Below the pieces are notes generated by a model that saw nothing but the letters and a program-made list of their open reading frames with translations, was not told where the DNA came from and searched no databases. Shown here one piece after another: positions 52,204 through 63,990 of a DNA stretch of 64,000 bases. The translations under genes were made by a program, and so were the position numbers. Source of the stretch: Quillaja saponaria (lineage: Eukaryota; Streptophyta; Magnoliopsida; Fabales; Quillajaceae); assembly GCA_029379385.1 (NCBI GenBank), contig CM055611.1:992001-1056000 (forward strand), in the 5' to 3' direction. Every line of letters begins with the position of its first letter. Within the stretch, counting starts at the first letter, position 1.

Positions 52204-52979
52204 TTAATCATGGATAATTGAATGGATTAGAATGGTAGCCTCATCTGTTGTGGGAACAGCATCATCTGCCAAAAACATAACAATGCTCATCAAATTCAAG
52301 AAATTCCAAATTCACAAAAACACAATGTTTAAGAATCACAAATTCAAGACCCATAAACAAAAATAACTAGGAAAAGATCCCCTGTTTTGTACCAAGACCC
52401 ATAAACAAAAATAACTAATATTTTACCTGGAAATGATGTAGGTAAGTGGGAGACAATGTGATCTATGATTCCTCCACCACCACTCTCTCCCTCCTCTTTT
52501 TTCCCCTGTTCATTTTCTACAACACCATTAGTTACTTCTTTTCCTTCATTTCTCTTCTGATTTTCTTCTCCTTCATATTCACTTTGATGAAATAAATTAC
52601 AAATGAGATTGTTGATTATCCCTCCACCATTTACACCACTACCCACAACTTCCTCTGACTTAGAAACCCCATTCTCAGTGACTTCCCCTGCTTTTGGACT
52701 CAGAGGATGATGAACTTCATTTGAGATCAAATTGTTAATAAGCCCTCCACCAACTTTACCTTCATCTTTAACTCCTTCACTAGCCTCTTCTTTTCCATCT
52801 CCTTCTCCTTCTCCTTTAGAAACTATATTAGAGAGGATCTTATTGAAAAACCCAGTAGGCCTTTCTCCGCCTCTGTCACCCTGTTGTTCTTCATGATCAT
52901 CCCCTTCTTGTAGTCCAACTTTTGGACTAAGATTTAGAGGAAGAATCAAACTTTCAGATTCTGTTACACTATCTTCCAT
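52204..52979 (-). CDS. Acidic protein with four Gly-rich hydrophobic repeats, function unknown
   Basis: Two exons on the minus strand (52979-52427 and 52265-52204) give 204 residues. I do not recognise a named domain. The protein is a string of acidic, Glu/Gly/Lys-rich linkers separating four short repeats: TGFFNKILSNIV, GGGLINNLISN, GGGIINNLICNLF and GGGIIDHIVSHL (about residues 42, 77, 118 and 166). The C-terminus is compact and non-repetitive: DDAVPTTDEATILIHSIIHD. No signal peptide or long membrane segment is seen. The exon join (G|AT, GT-AG) keeps frame and yields this conserved-looking tail, whereas reading through the intron gives a low-complexity end. The repeats look like amphipathic helices for membrane or protein contact, which is inference. 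A TATA box lies 79 bases upstream. Confidence 0.7.
52345..52417 (+). repeat. 25-bp exact direct duplication inside the intron
   Basis: The 25 bases from 52345 recur exactly at 52393 (core GACCCATAAACAAAAATAAC), 48 bases apart, within the intron of the repeat-motif gene. The second copy is close to the splice donor. Confidence 0.8.
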
Positions 52980-53057
52980 TTTTCTCAGTTGGGTTTCTGA
53001 ATCTCTTTTTTTTTCTTCTCAGATTTGATGATTGAAGAAAACGATGGGTATGATGAA

Positions 53058-53065
53058 TTTATATA
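53058..53065 (-). promoter_or_regulatory. Probable TATA box of the repeat-motif gene
   Basis: TATATAAA on the minus strand, 79 bases upstream of the ATG at 52979. It predicts a leader of roughly 45-50 bases. Confidence 0.6.
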
Positions 53066-53516
53066 GTTTTTAAAGGAGACAGGTGAAAAGCTAGAGTCTT
53101 TTACTTTTAACACATGTACTTCTAATTGTTGCACACGAAGAGGCTTGAGCCAATAAGAACAAGACACGTGCCCAAAGGTCAGGATTCTCCAACACTAGGT
53201 CGGTGAGTAATTGGGCTCACATCGAACAATGGACCAGAAATGGCCCAGTTTCAGTGTTTTGCTCCTGAAAATGTGAAATTTTTGGAATGGGTAATTTATC
53301 TTTTGCATGGGGACTTGGGACATGTTATCCTAAACCCTCATCGTGAATCTAATCCTAAATCTTAACACTAATTTGACCTCAATGATATTGTAAATGGAAG
53401 AACCTATCCACATATTTTAAGCCCGAGCATGGACACTCACTTTCTTATTGCTTATTTACCTGTTTCATTTGTTAGTAAAGTGTTTGAAATTTGTTAATTT
53501 ACACGTCAATAGCCAG
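53066..53516. other. Upstream region of the repeat-motif gene
   Basis: This includes ACACGTG at about 53163-53169 (G-box/ABRE-like core). Exons 1-3 of the neighbouring GILT fragment were looked for here and not found. Confidence 0.35.
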
Positions 53517-53813
53517 ATTGAACAAAAATATGGTAGGAAAACTGCTCAGCTGAATCAACCCCACAGATTTATGCCATGGGTGATTGTGAACAATCATCCC
53601 CTCCAAGGGGTTTGTGATCAATTATTACTAATTCCCAAAACCCAAGTGATTTTTGGCCTCACTTTGTCCTTCTAACTGCATTTTCTGCCTTTTGCTTGTG
53701 AGTTGTGATTGTAGGACTACCTTAATTTAATGACCTACATTTGCAGTGCTTGCAAGGGAAATCATAAAAATGATTCTTGTAGATCACTTTCACATGTAGT
53801 ACTATTGACTTAA
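53517..53813 (+). pseudogene. 5'-truncated GILT paralogue (exons 4 and 5 only)
   Basis: 53517-53609 encodes IEQKYGRKTAQLNQPHRF then MPWVIVNNHPL. It has the same 93-base length and phase as exon 4 of the intact gene at 56746 (LDQKYANETLHLYPAHSF, VPWVLVNKQP). After a 105-base GT-AG intron, 53715-53813 encodes DYLNLMTYICSACKGN ... DSCRSL and a TAA, matching exon 5 (DYENFVSRVCKAYKGN). Both acceptors (GCCAG, TTGTAG) and the donor are intact. No exon with the CxxC active site or the CQxG signature lies upstream before the next gene, so the copy cannot make a thiol reductase. It is most simply a truncated tandem duplicate. Confidence 0.75.
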
Positions 53814-55195
53814 GAAAGTGAGTAAATTATTTTAATATTCGGATCAGTTTATACGTACATCGACTAATATTATCCTTCTCATATCTAGACAAATACACCA
53901 GGACGAAGGAAAGAAAGCAAATTCTGTTCTTCTAGTTTGTTATGCTGGGGAAGCAAGAAACTTTTCATCCACATTGGCGCCAGCATAAGCAGGAAATTTT
54001 TTTGGGTAAAGGCCCCATGAAGTTGAAACCTTTGGTGTGGTGTGATCATATGGTGTGACAGAGATATAAGTATCTTTCACTCTCATATAATGGCGATTCA
54101 TATAATCAGATATGGCCATGGTTTGACCTAGAATGTAAAAGGTCAATGCCATTGCTGGTTTATTTTCATGATGTTCTGTTGTTTGGCTTCAAAACAAATT
54201 TTGCCCCTAGAGTTAAATTTTAGTGTAAAGCATCTTGCTCTTTGACAAGCTGCTTGACACGTAGAAGGTTTATCAAGTTAAGCTTACAGCCAGCTTGTAA
54301 GCTTTTCTCATCTTTTACATCGCTCATCGCTGTTAATCTTGGTTCAAGAAATTCAGGTTGAGCTTGATTCTTCTGTCACTCTTTATATGCTTGACAAAGA
54401 GGACACTGATTTCCATTATTTCTTTTATCTTATCCATATGCTGCAAGAAGCTTTAAGGAAGTTGCGAAATGCCATGTGTAGTAGAGCAACTAGGCTGCTA
54501 ATTGGGCTGCAAAAGCAACCAGAAAATTTAGGGGAGCGCCTACTGACATGTACGATGCAAGTAGAAGACTTTCAAAGCATCCAACCATATGCCATTATTT
54601 TCAGAAGGGAGGGAGGGAGAGAGAGACATTGAGCATTAGGAGCCCTAGTCCTGATAGCTGTAGAGCATTCTAGTTTTCACTTTGACAAGGACAATAATAA
54701 TGCAAAATGATTCAAGACAAATAATAGAGTAATTCAATTTTTGAAACTATTCCAAATAATAAAATTACCTTTGACAAATACAAGTACTGTTGTTAGTCAC
54801 ATAAGTTTATTCTACCCGTTGTTAGCACAACTGATAAATTTTTTTTTTATCAATTTACTACTCAACATAGTTAAATTTCTGGGATATTTATCAGAATATT
54901 ATCTTCCGGAATATTATCTTCCAATCACTTTTCCAAAACCCAAATAATTATCTTTACTCATACCTTTTAAAATAATAATAATAAAGTTACCAGCATTGTT
55001 AAAAGAATAAATGAAGAAATCGATATACCAACAACTTGATAAAAGCTACTTAACGGTCATGATTAAGTGTTTCAGCGACCATAATCACAACATAAACGAG
55101 AGGGCATTAATGTCACATTGCAACTAGTCGGTGCCGTGAGCAATTGCTATCATAAGCACAGACACAGACTCAGTGTACACAAGCATTTCCAAAAA
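53814..55195. other. Spacer between GILT copies
   Basis: A 70-codon minus-strand frame (54152-53940) has ordinary codon composition but no recognised family. A 98-codon plus-strand frame (54339-54632) opens on a non-ATG codon and has no family features either. Neither is called as a gene. Confidence 0.35.
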
Positions 55196-57037
55196 ATGGT
55201 TTCTCCAAGATTAGCAATCACAATTGCAATGGCATTTGTACCATTTTTGTTCATATTTGAATCTCATGCTTCTTCTGGTTCAGAAGATTTTGGTGTTGAA
55301 GTTTCACCAGTTGATTCTGATCAGAAAGTTAATCTATCAGTATACTATGACAGCCTATGCCCATCCTGTTCAACCTTCATTGTCAAGAATCTTGTGCAAG
55401 TCTTTGACAAAGGTCTCATCAAGATTGTCAATCTCAGGCTAATTCCTTGGGGAAATGCTTACATCAATAGAACCAACAATGCCTTTGTTTGCCAGGTCTA
55501 ATTTTATCTTTCTTATGGTTAATGAAATTGGATACTTGGTGAAATTATGTATATTTGCTGTAAAATGATCAATTTTTTTTTTTTTTTTTAAATTTTCTTG
55601 GAGGACAGCCTACGAACAATCATTTTGCTCCTTCTAGCCCGCAAAACTTACATGGCATCCTTTGAATTTGTTGTGAATTGTTGATGGGTATTGTAAATGA
55701 AAAGAGAATGAAAAGGAAAATGAGTTTGGGGTTTTGACCCTTATTTGAGTTCTGGTTTTCAAAATCCAGAAAAGCATTACTTCTTTGAATTGCTTCTTTC
55801 TCTGTTATTTTTCCATGCATTCATGATCAGCTAACTTTTTTCCATGCATGTCTTCCTTCTTTCTCTGTTAGTTTCTCTTCATTTTCACTTTGTTCAATTG
55901 GAAAAAGGGTTTAGCACTGTTGTGTTGTTGTCAATGAACTATTCCAATGCCTTTGCTTCTCTCTTTATCTGTGCTTTTCTCTTCATTTTCACCTTGTTCA
56001 TTTGGCAAAAAGGGTTTAACTCCGAAGGTCTACAAATTGTAGTTAGTGAACTTTTCAAATGTAATCATAGTCCATGTCTTATAATACAGCTTTGACCCAC
56101 TTTATGACCAAGGCAATGAATCCAGTGATCCACCTAGGACAAATAGAATTTCCCAATTTAAGTACATTAATTTATATTCAGTGAAAAAAATAAAATTGAA
56201 AGGATGTTTTTCCCTATGTAGTTGATTTGTAGTTTAACTAACTTTGCAGAAAGGCCCAGATGAATGCCAGTTAAATACTTTGGCAGCCTGTGCCATTAAC
56301 AACTGGCCTGATGTGGTAAGATGAGTTTTCAACCAATCTTTGCTGAATACGTTGTCTTTTCTGCTGGATCACAGATATCTGCACTTAATTATGCAGAATA
56401 TGCATTATGCTTTGATTTACTGCTTTGAGTTTCTTACTATTGAGGGGAGGCAGAAGAGCTGGCAAAGCTGTTTTAGCTCATTGGGTTTGCTCAAGAAACC
56501 TATTTTAGATTGCTACAACAGTGGATATGGAACACTGGTAAATTTTATATATTTATACACTTATTCATTTGTCATTGCTTTCATGATTATAAGAGTTCTC
56601 CATCATTATGGCCAAAAATTGCTCTGCATCATAATTGATGCCATGTCCAATATAATAATAATAGCCTTCTCTCTGTTAATGATTTTTCTATATAAAAGAT
56701 TGCTTATCTGATTTTGTGTAATACTGGATTTTGATTGACATGCAGCTTGATCAAAAATATGCTAATGAAACTCTGCATCTTTATCCAGCTCATTCATTTG
56801 TACCATGGGTGCTTGTGAATAAACAACCTATAGGAAAGGTTTGTCCCTCTCCCTCTCTCTCTCTCTCTAACACAGACACACAGACACACACACGCACACT
56901 TCTTAGAAGTATATATTTCAGTTTCTCTCACCCAATTACAGCTTTACTGTTTATTTTAAGTGCAGGACTATGAAAACTTTGTTAGCCGTGTTTGCAAGGC
57001 TTATAAAGGCAATGCTGTGCCAGCAGCTTGTGATTGA
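55196..57037 (+). CDS. GILT-family thiol reductase (gamma-interferon-inducible lysosomal thiol reductase-like)
   Basis: Five exons: 55196-55495, 56250-56315, 56397-56537, 56746-56838 and 56966-57037, giving 223 residues. It is a secreted or vacuolar thioredoxin-fold enzyme that reduces protein disulfides. A signal peptide covers about 1-25 (LAITIAMAFVPFLFIF), and the CxxC active site is CPSC at 55-58 (VYYDSLCPSCSTF). The GILT signature (family: C-Q-H-G-x2-E-C-x2-N-x4-C) spans the exon 1/2 join and reads CQKGPDECQLNTLAAC, so His is replaced by Lys. Further cysteines lie in WQSCF and LDCYNSGYGT, and the PWVLVNKQP loop carries the cis-proline region. All introns are GT-AG and phase 0. The first in-frame ATG was chosen. 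It resembles Arabidopsis OSH1/GILT proteins. Confidence 0.92.
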
Positions 57038-57147
57038 CCCTGCCACACAAAACCAGCATAATGCTTTACAGTTCAGTTCACATACAAGTTGGGTAGTTGA
57101 CACACAAAGCTGTAAGATTCAGACTAGCAAACTGTTTTTCAAATTAG

Positions 57148-57178
<31 letters not shown>

Positions 57179-58546
57179 AAAATGTAAATCATCCTAGCTA
57201 CGATAAATCAATGTCATTTTAAATCTCACCTAAGCAAGAGGGGTAAATGATGAGGAATCCTATTAGGTAAAATGTAGGAAGCTAGAGAACCCTTTAATTT
57301 TCTATCAATTCTGGGTAAATAGGCATAAAGAAAGAGAAAAGGACTATTGCAGAATTTCTCAAATAAATACAGGGTTTCTTTTTATATGAAAAAACAGAAT
57401 CCTTAATTATTTTCTTTTGTGTTCAATTTATGCCCATTTTACTATTTTAGAACAGGGTGTAGGGCTGCAAGCATGTAGCACAGCAATGATGTTAAAGAGG
57501 CACATACCGCCACATAATGGTTAAACACTGAAACTACCAATTTGCACATATGCAAGAATCCAAGCAGGTCTTTTTTTTTTCTTTTTCTTTTTTTGTCAAT
57601 TGGATTAGGACCTTTAAAGCACAAGCATATATTCTATTCCCCCCAGACCTCACAAATCACAAAGTGAAGTTTGGAAAACAGATTCCTGTGTGTTTAAACT
57701 CTGCTTTTACTTGCTTGATTTGAGTATATTTGGTGTTTTATTCCACCAATTTCTCTCCAAGTGACAAAAAAAAAGAAAAGAGAAAAATACATTGTTTGGT
57801 TATACACTAATTAGGGATTCATGAAAAAGTAAAATAGCTCACTAATTGCTTCTTCAGAATACATCAATGATCAACTACCTCTATCAACAATTTATCTAGC
57901 ATGATATTCTACTACATTTGTTTAGCTTTAATTTTATATTTTTTCAAAAACACTTTATAGGTTTTTTTTTAATTTTCTCGCATTTTCTTTCATCAATTTC
58001 ACTTACAAAACAACTTTTAACAAAAAATTACCACAAAAGAATTTTTTGTTGTTTAGCTGTCAAATATGTCTAGATTAATTTAAACATATCTCAATTAATC
58101 ATCTTTCTAATATGATTAAAAACATGATATTTATATTGGAATTAAAAATTTAAGAGAATTTTATTTCTTGTTATCTCAAGAAAATTCAAATTTAAAAATT
58201 AATGAAAAGATAATACTTTCTCAGTGAGGTTAACTCTTTAGGATTAAAAGAAAATCTTATATAATCTATTTTGACACTCAGTAAAAATATATTCCGGCAT
58301 TCAAGCCTCCATGGACCATCATGTTCAATTATCTTCCCAAGTGGCAATTCTGGAAAACACCATTAATATTAGAGAAAAAAAAAAGAAAAGTAAAAAAGAC
58401 AACCCAACACATCCCAAAAGAAAAGAAAAGAGAGCTCAACAAACAAGCCTTTCAAGCCTAGAAGCAAACAAAGTTCAAACCTTCGAGAGGGAATCCCCGT
58501 TATTTTTCGCCCTACGCGTAGATCTGATTAGCATCAGTGGAGGAGA
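57038..58546. other. Spacer between GILT and deoxyhypusine synthase
   Basis: This holds a poly(A) tract of about 28 bases at 57149-57176, roughly 110 bases after the GILT stop, and AT-rich sequence with no gene. 58300-58546 is A-rich then less AT-rich, and is probably the 5' leader of the next gene. Confidence 0.4.
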
Positions 58547-61527
58547 ATGGAGGAGACAAAGGAAGAACATGTTTTGCCATCAGTTCACTCAACAGTGTTC
58601 AAAGAATCAGAGAGTCTAGAAGGGAAATGCATTAAGATCGAAGGTTATAACTTCAATCAAGGTTTAAACTATCCAGAACTTGTGAAGTCCTTTATCACCA
58701 CTGGGTTTCAGGCCTCCAATCTTGGAGACGCCATTGAAGTTGTAAATCAAATGGTAAGATTCTTTCCCAAATACCCATTTTTGTTTTTCTGTCCGCTTTT
58801 TTTTAAGTTTGTTGCTTGTCAAGCTATTAATGCTAAATTATAAGTCTTTGTGGATTTGAGTAATTCTTATTTGAAAAGTTACTTTCTTTTTTGTAAAATT
58901 GGATTGAAGCTAGATTGGAGGCTAGCTGATGAGGCTATAACAGAAGATTGCAGTGAGGAGGAGAGGGATTTAGCTTACAGAAACTCTGTTAGATGCAAGG
59001 TCTTCCTGGGTTTTACTTCTAACCTCATTTCCTCTGGTGTTAGAGATATTGTTCGTTATCTTGTTGAGCATAGTATGGTGAGTTCATTTTCTATGGAATA
59101 AATTTAGTAGAGAACTTGATTCCACAAATTTGATTAGAGATTTCCTGCAATTTATAAGAATGTATTTGAATTTCATCAAATCATATTAGCTTAGACTGAA
59201 ATGAGATATGATACATAGTTCTGTCATTACTTGAAAACATTAAAATTATACTACCCTTTAGCTGATATGATTTTGTGTATAATGGATATAGATTTTCTGT
59301 GGGGTTTTGACCTAAAGTGCTACCATATTAGAGTTCAAAGGGAAGGGAAATGTAATACACTTCTATAGTGAATAAGGAAACTCCGTTAATTTTTTATCTA
59401 CTTAAAATTGGTTGAAAACAAAACAGGTGAATTGGGTGGTTGCACATAACTAGGTCATGGAGTATGACATCTGCCAGTATTGGCTATTCTATGCTAATTT
59501 GCTGTCTTCACTATTTCTATGTTGATTTCTGATGATGAGCAATGTCTCATTGGGTGATTGATTATGCCTTATTTCTAGTAATTGGATATGCTTAATGCTG
59601 GGATGTCTTTGATTCATACACAATATCTAGAGAAAGCCTTTGATAGTCTTGGTGTTGATTTGTCAGAGTACTGGTATTAGCTTATGGATCTTATCCTGCA
59701 GGTTGATGTGGTAGTTACAACAGCTGGTGGTATAGAAGAAGATCTTGTTAAGTGCCTTGCACCAACATATAAAGGAGACTTTTCTCTACCTGGTGCCTAC
59801 CTGCGCTCTAAAGGATTGAACCGCATTGGTAACTTGTTGGTCCCGAATGACAACTACTGCAAATTTGAGGATTGGATCATTCCAATCTTTGATGAGATGT
59901 TGAAGGAACAAAATGAGGAGGTACTATTACCAAATCTCGGTGGTTTTTCACATTGTAAAAGTTGTTGCTTCTTAATATGAATGAACAGGGGGACATTATT
60001 TCTGTTTGTACTAGTACTACTAAATTCTATAAGACTATAACAAATGTATTTTACAGCTAAAAAAAAATATGTTACCATGTGTTGCTATGTTTTTGGTAAG
60101 TTCTCCCAACTCATGCCAATTAGTTTAAGGAATCTTTTATATGGTGTACTGCCAAGGAACTTGTTTGACAATGTGCCATTTTGTGAATCAACTTTCTCTT
60201 CTGCTTTCATTCTCCTGGAATACTTACTATGAATCCATTTTATTGATGATGTATTGTTTTATGTGATCATAGCCTCACCTTCCTTTTCTGCAGAATGTAA
60301 CATGGACACCATCTAAGTTGATTGCTCGCATGGGAAAAGAAATAAATAATCAGAGCTCATACCTTTACTGGGCATACAAGGCAAGTGTTTAATGAAATTT
60401 TGATACTTCAGGAACAAATTACCTTTTTTCTTCCCCCACCTCCTTTGTAGCACATTCTTATGATTTTTATAACCCTTACAATGTTTCATTTTTCTTTTTT
60501 CCCGTTCTTGAAATTTCTTTTGTTAAATTTTTCCATATATTTTTTTCTTTTCTCGAGTCAATACTCAAGAGAAAAGAAAAAGATATATGGGATATTATTT
60601 GTGCTAGGCTGCCACTATCAGCCAAAGCTCATATTCAATTTCAAGTTAGAACGTATTAATTCACTCTTTTCATGAGATAATCTTTCAACATATTTGTCAA
60701 TGTGTTAGTGATACTCTCATGTCTTGTTGCTAGTCTGATAAGAATGAATTATGCAGGATATATATAATATTGCATTTAAGTAACATCAGTGTTCAAAAAA
60801 TCATTTGTATCAATGGATGCTTTTCAGAACAATATTCCAGTCTTCTGTCCAGGCTTAACAGATGGCTCACTGGGAGACATGTTGTACTTCCACTCCTTCC
60901 GCAGCCCTGGATTAATTGTGGACATTGTGCAAGGTATCTCCTGCTCTTGTCATGCTTGATAGTCAACTTTTTCAGAAATATAATAAAATGACCTAGCAAT
61001 CTCAACAGATATAAGGGCCATGAATGGTGAAGCTGTCCATGCAAGTCCTAGGAAGACTGGCATGATCATCCTTGGAGGGGGGCTGCCTAAGCATCATATT
61101 TGCAATGCCAATATGATGCGTAATGGTGCGGATTATGCTGTGTTCATCAATACTGCACAAGAGTTTGATGGGAGTGATTCTGGAGCTCATCCTGATGAGG
61201 CTGTATCCTGGGGAAAAATACGAGGTTCGGCTAAGACTGTTAAGGTACAACTTGTGCATTCCTCGCATTGCATTTGCCTCAAAGTTCTCTAGTTTTTTAA
61301 TTAGCATCTCTCTAACCAATATAGGTCTTATTACTTTCTCTTTTTGTCTTCATTTGATTTACAGGCCGAAAATGGTGTAATAAATATATGGTTCCCCCTT
61401 TTGTTTTCATCTTACTAAAATTTTCTTTTTAATTTACTGTGTAAACCAGGTACATTGCGATGCAACTATTGCCTTCCCTCTACTGGTTGCTGAAACTTTT
61501 GCTTCAAGATCAAAACCTCATTGTTAG
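58547..61527 (+). CDS. DHS: Deoxyhypusine synthase
   Basis: Seven exons: 58547-58753, 58910-59077, 59702-59920, 60294-60380, 60828-60933, 61009-61244 and 61450-61527, giving 366 residues, normal for the family. The enzyme moves the aminobutyl group of spermidine, with NAD, to one lysine of translation factor eIF5A, the first step of hypusine formation in the cytosol. Landmarks in order: [57 protein letters not shown], the [19 protein letters not shown] segment, [19 protein letters not shown], and [20 protein letters not shown] leading to the catalytic lysine in SWGKIR (about residue 332). The end is [16 protein letters not shown]. Intron 4 uses a GC donor. No stops or shifts are present, so it should be functional. 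Confidence 0.96.
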
Positions 61528-63599
61528 CAGAGATTTTAGACAATTTTCACCAAGCGTGGATGGATTATGTAGTATATAGTTGTTGCCTTACTGATTTTGA
61601 TGCACAGCTTAATTGGCCAACAGTCTTTGATTTATTCTCTGTTTGGTTCCAACAATACACATAAGCAGAGAGGACCATATTTTCAGAAGGATACGATAGA
61701 TAGAGCAGATGGTTGGCATTTTTTACCTTGTAAATGTATACCCAGTTGGTTGGGGGAGACTAAATGTGAGCTGGGAAATATTGTAGGCAAAAAAATGGGA
61801 TGGGCATGAATTTTGGTTGTTTTCGTTTTTCTGAGGGAGTTTTGAGTTGTTAAGGATTGTATTATCTACAAACAAAGATGAGGAAATGAACTTGCGTGTT
61901 ACATCTCTATAGTTACTTCTGGTTTATTCACCCCAAGTGTTTCACTTTAGATGCCTCACATCATATAAAGGCCATGATTGAATCTGATACCTATAGCTGC
62001 TTGGCGCCCAAACACTAAATAATTAACAAGAAAGATCTTACACTATAGTGACACTTTGGAGATTCTATTCTCTGATATTGGCTGAGATCTTAAAACAGAT
62101 TAGTACATATCCAGAAAATAAGAGGATAAAATTTTGAGCAGGAATAACATCTAGGAAACTTTTCCCTTCTGACCTAGGCTGTTGCCTGTGGATAACTTAC
62201 TGAATTCCAATTGCATACCTATGAGAATTTGATTGTAGCTTCAGTTACCATGTTCTGCTTATGTTGTCTTTCATAACGGATATTGTAGACTTTGGAAAGA
62301 CAACTCATAGAAAAGATCAATGTATCAAAATTAAGAAAAAAGGTTTATTCATTGTTGATGTTGGTATGAGATTGCTTCCTACAATCTATAACAGTCACAA
62401 CACAAGATCTTATTGTACTTAGGCTTCTATAAGTTCCGGTGGCATAAACGAGTAGTGAATGCAAAATTAACATTCAACTGGTGCACTCTGCATGCAGAAT
62501 GTTAAACTTATAGTCTTATAATCATACTAAGAGATTGGGATGAAAAATCAGTACAAACGCCTGCAGATCATAATGATTCCATCACCAATCGAAGCATGCT
62601 ATATAAGCGAGGATCATCTGAAATTTTCTTGTTGAACACCAGTCATCGTGCAAAGCAACAAATCTTCCCCAGAAGTGTATTATCATTATGATTATCCCTC
62701 CAATCTTAACCGGTATAATGAGCCTCTCTTGCTAATTCCAGTAATTGCCTTTGTCAGCATCAATGAAAGAAAAGTCAGAAAACTTCTTCCTTCCTTCTCT
62801 GCTGATGCTGAACATAAAAGTGCATTAGCTGGTAGATTTGCTATGTAATTGACATCAACACAAGTGAGTCGCCAATGACTTTGACGATTTACGTTATAAA
62901 TCAACTTCAGTAGTCAATCGGCGTAACAATAGTAATAATAACCCAATATATCCCAAACACATAAAGAAAAAAGAAATGCCTATAATAAAAACATGTTGAT
63001 GATTTGACTCAATTCACAATATATCCCAAGCACATAAGAAGAAAAAAAAATAAGTTTTTTTCTCTCCATCCAATAATTAAATTAAATTAATCATAAAAGA
63101 ATATAATGTTCATACAAAATATATATTATTTTTAAAATATAACATGTGTTTCATCCAGGGCCAAATCAAAAATTCAAAATTTTAACTCTCTATCCGCAAA
63201 CAAGATTAGACTGTTACTCAAAAAATATAAAGATATTTGTAGTAAAACTAATATATATATATATATATTACATTCAAGTTTCAAACAAAATTAGAATTAA
63301 AAAAAAATAAAAATTTCTTAGTTAATCAACATAAGTGTTGGGATCTCTTAGTTTTAAGTTCAAAATCTCATTATTTTTATGTTGTTTCATTGAGTTATTT
63401 GTAATGTCATATTCGTTTGTTTGCTGTACATAATTGTTTTTTTTTTTTTTTTTTAAAAGGTTAATCAGAATGGTCACTACTTGCCTCCCTTATAGAACAA
63501 CTTTTACGTTCATCCTCTTTTATCATGAAATATGATTTTGAAATTTGTAAGCTACAAGTAAAAGAAAGAAGCATAATTTAGAAGCAATATTCCTGTACA
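61528..63599. other. 3' flank of deoxyhypusine synthase and spacer
   Basis: This is likely 3' untranslated sequence to about 61.9 kb, then spacer. At 62648-62904 two overlapping frames on opposite strands are open for 66-70 codons; neither is recognised. A (TA)n tract lies at 63251-63268 and a T-run at 63437-63454. Confidence 0.35.
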
Positions 63600-63726
63600 G
63601 TTGCTACTGTACCCGACCACCAACCGGACCGAAATCGACCTGTTGCTCAGTTTTGCTCAATCAATCTTCGACTTCGATTTCTTCAAGAGGTGTGGAGTTC
63701 GTTGAGTCCTGAGACGTTACCAACAG
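63600..63726 (+). other. Possible 5' leader exon of a gene continuing beyond the window
   Basis: The composition becomes GC-richer with CT-rich words (CTTCGACTTCGATTTCTTC) and ends at a strong splice donor CAACAG|GTATGTAT (63726/63727). The following sequence looks intronic. No ATG-initiated frame of note is present, which suggests a non-coding first exon. Purely pattern-based. Confidence 0.3.
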
Positions 63727-63990
63727 GTATGTATTTTGTGTTTAATTTCCTTTCGGTTCATCTGTGTCCACAATCCTCTGTAGCTGCACTCTTCCTCTCC
63801 CCATTATCACCTAATTTCGAGCTACCCACTACATATATTCCTGCACGAGACTAAGAATGATAAGACTAGGAAACCCAATTCGTCCTCTCTGTTTTAGTGT
63901 TTCTGGGTATATATATGATTGATGTGTCTGTGGTGTGGAGCTCTTTACGAAGTTAGTAGCTACAGTTTTACCAAAGCAAACAAAAACAAA

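Noticed and set aside
53940..54152. 70-codon minus-strand frame between the GILT copies
   Set aside because: It has an ATG and unbiased-looking codons, but no recognised family, promoter or exon partner; left as spacer.
54339..54632. 98-codon plus-strand frame upstream of GILT
   Set aside because: It opens on a non-ATG codon and ends in simple GGGAGA repeats; no family resemblance.
62648..62904. Opposed 66-70-codon frames near the right end
   Set aside because: Both strands are open over the same bases, so at most one could be real. Neither is recognised and no gene structure surrounds them.
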